Assembly (NCBI GenBank): GCA_002914805.1
Contig: JXTB01000107.1
Span: 31,909 to 95,908 of the forward strand
Source of the DNA: Parasponia andersonii
Taxonomy: Eukaryota; Streptophyta; Magnoliopsida; Rosales; Cannabaceae
Length of the DNA stretch: 64,000 bases
Direction: 5' to 3'
The notes under the pieces are model-generated. The model was not told where the DNA came from. It saw only the letters and a program-made list of their open reading frames with translations, and ran no database searches. Numbering within the stretch: position 1 is the stretch's first letter; the number at the start of each line of letters is the position of its first letter. A program made the translations under genes and the position numbers. Below are positions 11,715 to 22,720 of the stretch, piece after piece.

Positions 11715-11835
11715 GTGTCCACATGAAGTTTGATGCCTTATTGACAAAAATGATTTGAAGAGCATGAGAGAAATTCACATTTGCATGAAGGGAACCAAGA
11801 TATTCTCGACATTGTTATGGAAAATAGGGTATGTT
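11715..11835 (+). pseudogene. CYP75A: CYP75A pseudogene, piece 4
   Basis: Straight after the gypsy element the F3'5'H sequence resumes: HMKFDALLTKMI (family LHKKFDALLTKMIEEH), then after a frame change GNQDILDIVMEN (family KPDFLDVVMxN). It is the direct continuation of MDLQGIEGKMK at the end of piece 3, which proves that the gypsy element lies inside the exon. A GTATGT at about 11829 may be the old intron-1 donor. The I-helix (AGTDTS) and ExxR parts of the enzyme that should follow are not found before piece 5. Confidence 0.8.
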
Positions 11836-12006
11836 GGAAGATACTAATTTATATAAGTTATATCTTAGGCCAAAATGAGAGAATGTAGTGAATACAGAGT
11901 ATTAGTCTCATCATTTCATTTTTATAGTTTTGGAAAATTTCAGAAGCGATCCTAAGTTGGACATGAAACACCCTTGAAATTAGTCGTTTCAGTCAAAAGA
12001 AAGACA
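11836..12006. other. Probable remains of P450 intron
   Basis: Noncoding sequence between piece 4 and the MULE-type MITE. Its position fits intron 1 of an F3'5'H gene. No repeat was recognised in it. Confidence 0.4.
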
Positions 12007-12015
12007 TTTTTGAAA

Positions 12016-12217
12016 GGATAATACTTGAGGTATCAACTTTTGTACCAAATTTTTAATACCAACACATGTAGAATGTGATTTGTCACCACTTAATTGGTGA
12101 TAATGTTTAATCTATTTATAATAAGTTGTAATATACTAATTAGATGATGACAATTTGTATGCCATGTGAATTGGTACAAAAATTTTGTTACAAAAATTGA
12201 GATATGTAGTGTTATCC
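12016..12217. mobile_element. MULE-type MITE, family A copy 1
   Basis: A 202-bp non-autonomous element. Both ends start GGATAA and share a long inverted repeat of about 60 bp (left reads TTGTACCAAATTTTTAATACC; the inverted right end reads TTTTTGTACCAATTCACATG). A perfect 9-bp target duplication TTTTTGAAA lies at 12007-12015 and 12218-12226, the length made by Mutator-like transposases. A second copy is at 63812-63997. Confidence 0.85.
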
Positions 12218-12821
12218 TTTTTGAAAATATGGAACCACCCAAGGCTAATATCAACACTATTGTTTTTCTTCTTATAACGGGAAAAAAAAAAAGAAGAAGA
12301 GTAAGACAAAACGAAACGAAGTACTTTTATAAGATCTGAACTGCCAAATTTTAAAATGAGGTAGTAAAACGCTCATATGCTATATAGAGGTTGGAGTTAT
12401 CCCACCATGATAGTCAAGTCTATATTGTTGAAGAAAGTCAAATATGTCACAAATACATGATAAATTTGCCTAAAATTATATGAGCTTCCCCGTATTCCCT
12501 AAAAGATCTTTTAGGTTGGAGTTGTAACACCATAGTGCCTGAGTTATGTGTTGTACAAATATGTTATATACACAATACGTATCACCCAAAATCTACACTA
12601 ACCTATAATTGCTTTTCTTGATATTGAACCCATTAACTCAGACCTTACGAGTTCCATAAGCATAAACTCATATAGAGTTCATCTCAAGTTGGTTGGGTCA
12701 TAACCTAAACCTACAATCCCCCAAGACCTTGTAAAATATTATGATCTTTGAAGAGAACTTATTCATTGCCAGTACGAATACAATAGTATGCACAGTAGAA
12801 TGGGCGCTAGCGAAGACATTA
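12218..12821. other. Noncoding sequence between MITEs
   Basis: No coding family is seen. It lies inside the span of the P450 relic and may be remains of its intron or of the lost I-helix to ExxR exon region. Confidence 0.4.
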
Positions 12822-13091
12822 AGTCTCCGTTTAGTTCCCAGATTTTGAAGGAAAAAAATTACAAAGACAAAGCCATAGAAAAAGAAATAGAAAAATACTT
12901 TTCTTAAAAGTTTGTAGAATTACTAATTAATGTGTTAATATTTTATATACTAAAAAATAACATCAAATCAAATTTTTTCATTTCTTGAAAAAAAAAATTA
13001 CTATTGTTTGTTTCGATCCAAACAAGAGAAAATGGAATATATTGGATTTTTTTTTTCTTTTCTTCTAAAAATCCAAGTTCCAAACGGAGCT
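12822..13091. mobile_element. Tourist-like MITE (PIF/Harbinger type)
   Basis: The left end reads GTCTCCGTTTAGTTCC and the inverted right end AGCTCCGTTTGGAACTTGG. The element is about 270 bp and flanked by TTAA-type sequence, so a 3-bp TAA/TTA duplication is likely; the exact boundary base is ambiguous. It has no coding capacity. Confidence 0.65.
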
Positions 13092-13989
13092 TAAAGAATC
13101 CTCACATCTTCCACTAGTTACGAGCAAAAATGGACCAAGTCATTGGTAAGAATTGCCTTCTTAAACAGTCCAGCATGCCAAATCTTCCACACATGCACGC
13201 AATTTGCAAGGAAATGTTGCTAACTCATACACGCAGAAAGCACACGGAATTAATAGCTACTATGCCCCAAAAACAAAAGGTTGCTAGTTAATGTCTAGGC
13301 CATAGAGTGCGATGTCAACGAGGCAGAGTAGGACCAATTTTGTATTTATCATCCTTATCTCCATTATAATTTTACTATTTCATCCACACATCGTTTACTT
13401 TTTAATTTAGTACGGAGCAATTTTGGAGAATCTGCATTAGAGATCGGTTTCCTTATTGGTATATCAGAGTTCCTATTTAGGATCGTTATCTTGAATTAAT
13501 TAAACAATCCTATTGGTAGTTCAAATCTTTTAAAGGTCTAAATACATTGAGAAAAAAAATCTAAATTGAAATTAACTTCATTAAAAAATCTAATTTTAGC
13601 TCAAATCTGTTGCAAATATAATTTAATAAAAGACCTAAATAACTAAAAAAACACATTCAAATAGAACTTTAACATGTTAAGAGTTGTCAAATATAAAATA
13701 TTTAATATTAAAATCATATAGCATATCATTCATTCAAAAAGATAACACAATCCCAAATATTTAAACTCAAATAATATTAGGATATGACTATATATTAGTA
13801 GATTTTATTTTTAAATCTAGTAAAACTATTATTATTTTAAAAAATAGAAATTCACTTATGTATAATTGTGGTAGGATGACTTGGGATCGATGTAAGACTG
13901 TGTCACAAGGCTGCCTCAGCCCGCTAGATATTAAACAAAGAATCTCTATCCCGTACTCCGCACTATTTATAACGGTGAAAATTTATCCT
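13092..13989. other. Noncoding sequence, no gene seen
   Basis: AT-rich sequence before the last piece of the P450 relic. No match to the missing P450 parts was found in any frame, and no clear terminal repeats were found. Confidence 0.45.
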
Positions 13990-14403
13990 ATTTAGGCCGA
14001 TGCACCACGTATTCAGTGAAATTGACATCCCTACGCAACCCAGTCATGTGGCATGACCCTTTGTAGTTTAGACCTGATCGGCCTTTGGCAGAGAAGACTG
14101 CATGAATAGAACATCGGGAATGACTTCGAGCTCATACCATTTGGGGCTGGCAGAAGAATGTGCCGTGGTATAAGAATGGGAATTGCAGTTGTATAAGTAT
14201 ACCCTGGGTTTGTTTGTACACTCCTACGAGTGGCATCTACGTCTGGACAATGATGAGCTGAACATAATAAGCGGGACACTCAGGCTCGTGCTCCAGTAAG
14301 GCCGAACCAGTTGCGGCTGTGGTGTTGCCTAGGTTGCATCCCGCTCGGCCCATATTACTTCGAGTCGACATGGAAACAGCGTGTGTTGCAGTTGTTACTT
14401 GAT
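13990..14403 (+). pseudogene. CYP75A: CYP75A pseudogene, piece 5 (heme-binding C-terminus)
   Basis: The frames read RNPVMWHDPL and FRPDR, then NDFELIPFGAGRRMCRGIRM, then YTLGLFVHSYEWHL, then AEPVAAVVLPRLHP. These are successive parts of the F3'5'H C-terminus: the WENPLEFxPDR segment, the heme loop FGAGRRxCxG with its cysteine ligand, the YxLGxLVHSFxW helix and the final AVPLAAMVxPRLHP. At least three frame changes and several stops show it is dead. A stop near 14401-14403 is a plausible old gene end. Closest family is CYP75A; CYP75B (F3'H) is less likely because pieces 2 to 4 carry F3'5'H-type wording. Confidence 0.85.
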
Positions 14404-15144
14404 AGCGCTTTCACCTTCTGTCATGCCCAGGTTTCTAAAGCTTGCCTTCCATTTTCATCCTAGTAATAACGAGACGACACAAAAACGTCGAAGAACAGAA
14501 TGAAGCACTACCGGGTTATCAGTCATCAATGTGAATTTGTGAGACATTACAACAAATACGTAAATCCCAATAATGGACGTACTTTGGAAAGCTAACAACG
14601 TGACAATATTTTCACATGTGATGTCAAAGTATCTCAAAATATATGTTGAATGACCCAATTAAAAGAATAAAATTAGATAGATCACTTCACTGCATATTAC
14701 AAAATACTAATAATTTAATTCTATTATAACATACTTATGAGACAGTAAGTCGATAACTTGGAAAGGGAAAAATATATTTACACGTTTTCTCAAACAAATA
14801 TTCAAGCATATCACTCTGATAATAAGTCTGATATCTGGTATACAAATTGACAGCTGTAACCTAAAAAGACAACACTATTCTAATTCCTCTTTCAGTTCTC
14901 TATTAAATAACTAACATAATCAGATTATTGGTACTGTGTTTTCAAACCTAAGAAATACAACACCCCGGTGAACGTGTCTGAAGCCATTAAGAACTATTTA
15001 CCTTACCGCACAACACAGAGGTCCACCCAATTGCCACATCAAATTCATATTATCGCTCCGTGACTCCGGATCATAATGATGATTCAATATAACTAGGGAG
15101 AGTCAGTCTTCAGAGTAACTTCATGACAAAAGGGAGAGTGCTTT
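14404..15144. other. Intergenic sequence and 3' UTR of the TGA gene
   Basis: The region lies between the tail of the P450 relic (plus) and the stop codon of the TGA gene (minus), so the two genes converged. The part next to 15144 should be the TGA 3' UTR. I could not place a clear AATAAA signal on the minus strand. The 67-residue minus-strand ORF at 14455-14658 has no recognisable domain. Confidence 0.5.
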
Positions 15145-18100
15145 TCACTCCCGAGGCCGGGCAAGCCAAAGAGAACTGAGGGCCCTAAGACGAGAGAAAT
15201 AATCGTTTATAGCGAGTAGTGCACGAGCTGATTGTCGGGTTGTCAATATCCTATGCATTTGTTGTAGTGTTTGTTGGCGCAGATTATCGGCCTGGAAAGT
15301 TGACAAAATAAAAAAATTAAATATAACTAAGCCACACAAACCAAGGACTCATCATTCCATAACAATTAATGAGAATATCAACTACCCTGAAATTAAGAGA
15401 TGATGTTTACGGTTTTGAATAGAATTTCTACATATGTGAAATAAGATATCTAAAAGTAGACATAAAAAGCATTTCAATTCCAGCACAATTTGGACCTAGG
15501 TGGTAGATACCATTATGCAAAAGCTAGGAAACAAAACAAACTCATTTCGTATTAAATGCTAATTTATTCCTTATTTTAAGAGAAGTCAAAAAGAGGATAC
15601 ATGAACATCATGGCCAAAACCAGAAAATACAAGCTTGTCCCTTGCATCAAAAGCACAAACATTAAGAAAACTACACATCGACATTCAAAATGAAGGTAAG
15701 TACCTTAGTCTGTCTCACTAGCAAACAACTATATATAGAGGATTTAATCTTAATGCACTACAGGAACACAATGACACATGTCATAAAAAGGACTAGGAAT
15801 TCTAGAACTGCCACTAGTGCCCAGCTTGTCTACTAGTTCAGAGCTTGCACTTCTTATTCAGTGTGTTACTAGTTTCAATTGGCGCATAACTACAGAAGTA
15901 GGAATGGAGTTTGGAAATACAAACAAATGGAATCAGATCTCACCTGGCGAAGGAACCCCTCAAGAGTTCCTAGCTTTCCCATGGCCATGGCCATTTGACC
16001 CATGTAGTTTGCTACATTCCCTGATGATCCCGATGGCCCAGGCGACCCGTTGGCCAATGTTTCAGCCAGAGATTGCTGCAATGCCTCCATTCCTTGGGAC
16101 AGTGCATCTTCAGCTTGCTGGGACGATTGCTGCAAATTGCAGATTCCCATTAACTGTTGCTCAGTTAAGGGCTCCAATTGATTCACAAGAAGCTGCACCA
16201 ATTGCCAATTCAGTCCAAAGTAGCATAACAAACAAAAGAAATGCTTTCAAGTCAAAACAGGCTATGTCTAAACAAAACTTCTTATAGGTGAACTATTTGC
16301 AGTTTTAACGAAGAAGTTTTATGACCGTTTAAATCTCCAAAGTAGAGATGGTAAATTAATTTGACTACTAGCAAGGAAAGTATGATCCCCCAAAAAAAAA
16401 CAACCCCCCCAAACACCCCTTCTCCCTCTCCTCTTCTCTTGCATGTCTTGCATCATCTGATGATACTGCTATTGTAGGCTTGGTGTTTTCACTTTGAAAA
16501 TGTAAACTTCTAGCTTATGAACAGTCAGCATCCAAACACCATTTGAGGGTACGTTTAGAAATCATAAAAATAAATAAAAACACAACTAAAAATCAAAGTT
16601 CCAATTTCATAACCCTAAGAAACAGTGAACAAACTTTGAGAGAGAAGCAACCTGTGTTAATACTTGATACTCGCGTAAATAGACACTACAAGGTAAAGTT
16701 TTGAATAGAATTTTCTTCTACTTTGAATGCCTTTAGTGGACAACTAAACCATGACAAGAACTTTTCTAATATCATGGAGGATGCATCTCCACATGGAAAA
16801 TTTCAAAGGACGTAAAATTTCAACAGAAGCAATTTCATGTATATTGACAAATTTACAGAATCACTCGGGAGTGTCTTACTACCTCCTACTTTTCAGAAGT
16901 TAAGAAGATCAACTATTTTAAGAGGACCACCTTTCATCACTAATCCCAAATAACGCATCATCAGAAAGTATTTAGAAAATGCTAACATTAGATAACAGGT
17001 TCATCTAGGCCCAATAAAGAAATTGACAGTAGACCATTTAAGCCACATTAACATTTTTCTGTGCAAACGAAATCAGAGGAGTCTAACTAGTTGACATACT
17101 AGTTCACATGACTAAATTGCAACTACTGTTGAATGATATGGAAAGTTCTCGTTTCATAAATTCAAGAGATGCAGTGCTAGCCTTGCAAAGGGTATTTCAG
17201 TTGGAGAAGACCAGGTACTAGCTTCTTCGAGAGCTTCTAACAAAGGGGTTCATGGATACTTTCTCAATCCTTTTTCACTTGAGCGGACAGGATGCAGAAT
17301 AGGGTTCAGTTTCTTCCTTTTTGGAACGAGGGACACCAGTGGTTTCAGAAGAGTACACTGTTGTTTGCTTCTGTTGTTGAAGCTTATTGTTTTATCATTT
17401 GAGGAATGCTTACCCTCTTTGTTTTTGTACCCTTTTCTCCTTTTCCCTGTTAATCAGGGTTTTTACCATTTTCTTCTACTCGAAAAATAAAGATAGTTTG
17501 CCAATGCACTTTCTTCTAACAAATCCTCATTCGCAAATTAGAGCATACGAACCATGGAAGAGAATTCTCACCTTCAGGAGCTCAGACGAGCGGAATCCAC
17601 CAATCCACATGAAACACCGTTCTGCTGGTGTCTTCCACATTCCTGAAAGAATGTGGAAAACATCAGCTTTTGCTGCAATGCCCTTCAGCCTAAATATGTC
17701 ATCAAACTGTGCAGTGACATTGTCAATAATGGTACGAAGTTCGGTGTCTCCAGCATGTGAATTAACTGCAGCCCTCAACTCATTTATCTGCCTATTGTGC
17801 TCCTCTAGCCAACGAGCATATTCCACATCAAATGCCAAGGCACCTGAAGATCCATGTAGATGAAATATGAGCAAAATTGTAACTATTAATTTTTGCCACG
17901 TAAAGCAGCACCAGGCCCAAGAAAAGTTCAAATGAAAAATGTTGAACAATAGACAGGAGTAAAACCAATTGAGAGAATCAATTGATCGAAGTAATGTTAA
18001 GCAGGATAGCATATTAAATTAATTAAAGAAGAAATGAAAGAACAAGCAAACAATAGCAGTTTCTAAAAATTTTGAAACAGAACAGCATATGCAATGAACA

Positions 18101-21100
18101 AGTCATACAGACTTCAACAGAATGCCGGCAACTCCGACACATGGAAATGCTACAGATATCTTGCTACTGACACTGACATGACCCCATCCAGTCACAAACA
18201 GGTTTTTGTTGTAGAACAAACTTTTTATATCGTGAGATTTTAAAATGGATTTATAACTACAGCTACAGCCTGTTTTTGATTAGAATCCCCGCATCTCAAT
18301 TAACAATTAAATAATTCCTTCCAATTAATAGCAATATGACTATTGTAATGATTGGCAAATTAAACACACAAAATAGGCTGAATGAAGTTAAAAATACCAT
18401 TTCCACTCATTGAATGTGATTGGTCTCCTGAGCTTGAAATAAATATGCCCTGCAGATAAATGTAACAAACTGTTTGAGTAAAAGTTTTCCTTCCATAGCC
18501 TCTGAATCGAAGCAGGAAGACAATACAATATCAGAAAAACATATCTAATAGATGAGTGGATGACAAATCAAAACCTGTTGACGGGCGCGCTGGAGTTCTT
18601 GCTCAAGCTGGGTTAGCTTTAGCCTGCTACTCTCCAACTGTTGTACATACGCCTGAAAATAAAGAGAGTGGTGCCGTTAAAACTCAAATAAGAAGGCATG
18701 CATTATAAAATATCAACATTACCTCTGTATTTAAACAGGACAAATTATAAAACAGAATAAGCTGCACCTAAAATATAAGGCATGGTCAACTACAACCATA
18801 GCTTGTGAAGAATTAAAACAACACAGCAAAACCGAATCCATTACACAACCAAAGCTTGTGAAGAATTAAACGACACATCAAAACAAATTCATTACAGAAA
18901 TTAACGTACTTTTTTCCGTAACCGGCTTTTTCTTGCAGCTTCACGATTTTGGGCAAGTCTGCGTAGCGTCTGCAGAAGTGCAAAGTATTTTATTCCAAGC
19001 AATTAGATATAAATTTTTAGTGTCAAAAGTATGGTTACATCAATATGACAAGTTTATAAAAGAACCTTTTGATCCCCGGCTTTTTCTTTTGATTTGTCAC
19101 TGGAGTCAGAAGCTCCAACAGCACTCAATTGATTCCTTTCAAGCTACAAGAGAAAACAAGTATAATTAGTATCTGCCATCAAACAGCAGAAATTTTTTTA
19201 CAAGGAACTGGAAGGTTCATATATTCAGAATTTGCACGAAAAAGAAAACAATGTTGAGTAGCACTTTTAAAAGGCATTCACAATCTACAGATGCGATGAA
19301 CATTAGAAACATAATATCTGATTTCAGAACAATGTAAGTATCACCCTTTGATTCTTATCATCTGTGTCATCTGTTGATGTGTCAGTCCTAGGGCTCCCCT
19401 CGGCCATATTGGATTCGTCCCAATTTTCACGATGAATACCAGATACAGATGCTAGCTTTGTTTGTGAAGCTTTAGGTAATGACGTCTGAGACCCCACAAT
19501 AGCAGCAGAAAGATTTACATCCGAGGGCGCAATGGACTGGAAGATGTGCATGCACACAAGAGTAAGAGGAGTCACAAGTGAGAGAGGAGAACAAGCACTG
19601 AATGTGATTTTATTAAACTTTTAGCAAAAAAAAAAATGAAGAGAATGAAGAAAATTTAAAGCTTACCTTACTTAAAACACCAAATTGGACATCACTACCC
19701 AATGTCTGGTTGCTTGACTTAATTTGACTGAATATAGGATCTAAAAGAGTCAAAATTGATCAAAACAAGACAAATGAGATTATATTCAATGAAAAGATAT
19801 GTCAATCTTACAGTACAAAACGAACTTCCACAGTCCCAACCATGCAAAATTAACTCTCTAGTAGAATGCCTCCAGCCTCCCACACATACTATGTCTTAAA
19901 GCATCATACTTAAAGCTTTTATGCTTAAACAATGAACACGAAATTAAATATCTGATACTGAAAACAAATCAGGAATAGAAAATGGACTTTTTCTAAACAC
20001 AAGCATATAGCTACCCTAGGGCACTAGAAAATATGCAGCCATACAGAAGACAAAAGTGACCTAAACATGAATTTTGAACTGCAGCAACCCACAAGGCAAA
20101 GCAAAGCACCAGAAAATGCAGTTGAGCCCTCTATTAGTAACTAATTGTAGGGGTTTGTTCAAAAACAATCTATCCTTGAGGATAAAGACTATATGGAGGT
20201 GCACCAACACAAAAAGCGAACTAATGGAAGACTAGAGAAACAACAAATCTATAGTTCAAGGAAGCAATATCAAACTAGCAAAAGGCCCATTCAGAATGGA
20301 TTTTGAAAGCACAAAGATGATCAAGCCTATATTTGAGAAAGACCAAGGATTTATTTGCATACTTCTGCTTATATCAACGGCATCCTCTATGCGAAATCCA
20401 AGAGATTGCTCAAATGTTCCAAAATCTGAAATTCGAGAAGAACGGATTGTGCTACCATCGGTGCCACTGAAAACCACAAATCATCAAAACCAAGTTTCAC
20501 AGAAAATGATATGCAAATCACCATACTATCCATGTTCCCTTCTCTCCTAGCTAGGACAGAAAGACAAAATAGCACATGTTTATATTCAATCTGAAATGTT
20601 GATACAACTTTAGAAAATTGATCTACCATAATAACTGCAGAATTCATTTTGTTATACAGCATGCCGACTGAAATAAGGGAAAGTAAAGCCTATTTCAGTA
20701 CGTTATGCCATGTGCCCCTATCCATCAAATTGCAGAATCATTTTGGTAATGCACACTTTCATTTATGAGTCAATGCAAAATCAAAATCATTGTGCACTAA
20801 CAAAGCAAACAGCAAAGAAGGTCCTTAATATGATCAAGTTAATGCTATATGGCTGATCAACTAAGATGGTTTTATTTGATTTTGTTAACTGTAAAAACAA
20901 TAATATAAAGTCAATCAAGTAGTTTCCTCAAACATGAAGACAAACTTAAGATCTTGGAAGAATCCAAGGATACTTGCTCTTTTTCTGCTTGATGCTACTT
21001 ATTTCCCCATCCACAATTGTGAAGTTAGTATATCAAAAATCATCTACACACTAGGGAAAAAAAGAAAAAGAAGAATTTCCCTGCACCATTGACTTGCTCT

Positions 21101-21807
21101 CATTAAACAACAACCAATACCTTAAACAATTTCTGAGAACCATAAAAAATCCTCAGACCATCTACGAATAAACCAGATAAAGCCATTGCAACCTATTTGG
21201 CTGCAAAAGGTGTGGAAAATAAAGAGAAATTTTCAGAAACTAAGTCTTTTTGCTATATCCGTTTTCCCTTTCATGCATTACATGAAACCTAACACTCAAA
21301 GTGCAGATAAGTCCACATCTAGTCCCAAATAATGACAAAAAATAACATTTTAAACCTGGGTAGTTTCTCCTCTCCAATTATTTTGTCAACTCACACGATT
21401 TCAATTCCAGCAAGTAGATGTAAATCAGCACTTCTAGTATGTAAATTGCAAAACACCATTTCTAGTACATAAATAGACATGTTTAGCTGCAAGACCTAAA
21501 TACACCATAGCTAGACGGGACCCAACTAAGAAACGAAGGTGGCCCACTTTACACAAATTAACCATCTTAACGAGGACAAACAAACAATACGTAAGGCAAA
21601 AGACAAATGCGGCCAATGAGTAACTTAATGATAACAAATAAGTACTACAATAATACCTGAACTAACTGTCATAATTCAACAAAATTATTAAGACAATACT
21701 CGTATTTACATTGGAATGGGAGCTGATATCGGAGGAACGTAGCTCGGCATCTCGTTCACGACTTTGCTACCATCATGGGCACCAATTTTCACTGTTCTAC
21801 TACCCAT
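15145..21807 (-). CDS. TGA2.1: TGA-family bZIP transcription factor (TGA2.1/HBP-1b type)
   Basis: Eleven coding exons (transcript order): 21807-21710, 20466-20363, 19740-19667, 19536-19345, 19143-19066, 18969-18910, 18652-18575, 18449-18398, 17843-17572, 16192-15944, 15291-15145. All introns have GT-AG ends, phases fit, and the total is 1404 nt, 467 residues plus TGA stop. Residues 1-182 are the acidic/Ser-rich N-terminus with SPRTDTSTDD. The basic region (183-202) carries NREAARKSR with the N-x7-R spacing (N190, R198). The leucine zipper follows at 203-228. Residues 247-419 are the DOG1-type region (GMWKTPAERC, QQAEDALSQGMEALQQS, GQMAMAMGKLGTLEGF), and the end reads YFSRLRALSSLWLARPRE. Clade II TGA factors bind TGACG (as-1) sites in the nucleus and work with NPR1 in salicylate defence and detoxification genes. 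One change from the usual form is AINDYF for AIHDYF. The protein looks intact; start and splice sites are inferred by family match. Confidence 0.93.
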
Positions 21808-21818
21808 TAATCACCATC
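21801..21818 (-). promoter_or_regulatory. Short uORF overlapping the TGA start codon
   Basis: On the minus strand, ATGATGGTGATTAATGGGTA(G) encodes M-M-V-I-N-G and stops just inside the TGA coding sequence in another frame. Its second ATG has A at -3 and G at +4, a stronger context than the main ATG (T at -3, G at +4). If the leader is unspliced here, ribosomes would have to scan past or reinitiate to make the TGA protein. Confidence 0.45.
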
Positions 21819-22600
21819 ATCGCCAGTCCCAAGCCGCCTCCGCCACCGCCGCCTTAGCCCTCACCAATGGAATCCACTAACCCAAAAGTAGACCCCTGAA
21901 AAACCCTTCAAAAATTGGGGGAAAAAAATTAAAACCAGAAAGCAATAAAGCGACTTCTTTCAATCTTAAACCGAAAGCTCTCTTTCTTTTTTATTTTTTT
22001 TTTAATCTTGGTTATTTCACCTCCTAATTCCTATCCTTGCAATACCCATAACACAACTTTGGATTAAAATTCAAGAAAAAGGAGCTAAACCCACATCAAA
22101 ACTCAGCCAAAACAACAAAATTGAACATTTGAGAAACCCTGAACATCCCAAAAACCCCAAAACCCATCCATACACAAACAAGGCATAACCAAAAGAATAC
22201 CAAGTAAACCCCCAGATTTTCTCGAGTACCCAAAAAACCCACAAAACTAAATTAGACCCTGAAAATGAAAAACCACCTCGAGCTTGAAGTGAAACGAAGA
22301 CTAACCCAACTCCAAGTCGGCGAAGAAAGAGAGCTTTAAACACTGAATTTTCCACAAACCGATCAAAACCCAGAAGCTCAAAGTTGATAAAACTGCCTGA
22401 GAAGAAAGAAGAAAAAAAAAACCCTAACCCGTGAAAGCTTCTTCGAGATAAATACAATCCCTTTTTTTGACTTTTCGACAGTATGCTCTGTTGTATTGTA
22501 ATGTGTGTATATTATATACATATATAATAGTATATTACTGTCTCTCTCTTCTGTCTCTTTCTTCTCCAACCTTTCTTTCCTCTATAAAAGGCTAGCAATT
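21808..22600 (-). promoter_or_regulatory. 5' leader of the TGA gene (may contain an intron)
   Basis: The sequence upstream of the ATG at 21807 includes a GCC-rich stretch (21825-21860), several upstream ATGs on the minus strand, a telo-box (AAACCCTAA at about 22420, plus orientation) and a GA-rich tract (minus strand) near 22540-22575 like a plant Y-patch around the transcription start. The long minus-strand ORF at 22071-22457 matches no family. A 5' UTR intron is possible, as the leader would otherwise be over 700 nt. The transcription start is not known. Confidence 0.5.
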
Positions 22601-22609
22601 TCAACAGGC

Positions 22610-22700
22610 CCACGTTGAATTTTGGTCGAATTATTTTATTTTATTTTACCATTTTTGTTTTCTTAAAGGGGTTAGAGAGAGAGAAGAAGCGTGACGTTCA
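22610..22700 (-). promoter_or_regulatory. TGA gene proximal promoter with site II and TGACGT motifs
   Basis: The stretch contains GGCCCA (site II type, about 22608-22613) and TGACGT at 22692-22697, the core recognised by TGA bZIP factors. A GAGAGA tract lies just before it (22675-22686). The region is about 0.8-0.9 kb upstream of the ATG, close to the likely transcription start. Confidence 0.45.
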
Positions 22701-22720
22701 GTTCATTCCGATCTCCCCCA

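Noticed and set aside
15817-16287. 156-residue plus-strand ORF
   Set aside because: It runs antisense over TGA exon 10, whose minus-strand reading matches the TGA family perfectly.
17387-17863. 158-residue plus-strand ORF
   Set aside because: It is the antisense shadow of TGA exon 9.
22071-22457. 128-residue minus-strand ORF upstream of the TGA gene
   Set aside because: It is Phe/Gly/Leu-rich with no recognisable family and lies in the presumed leader or a leader intron. It is treated as chance.
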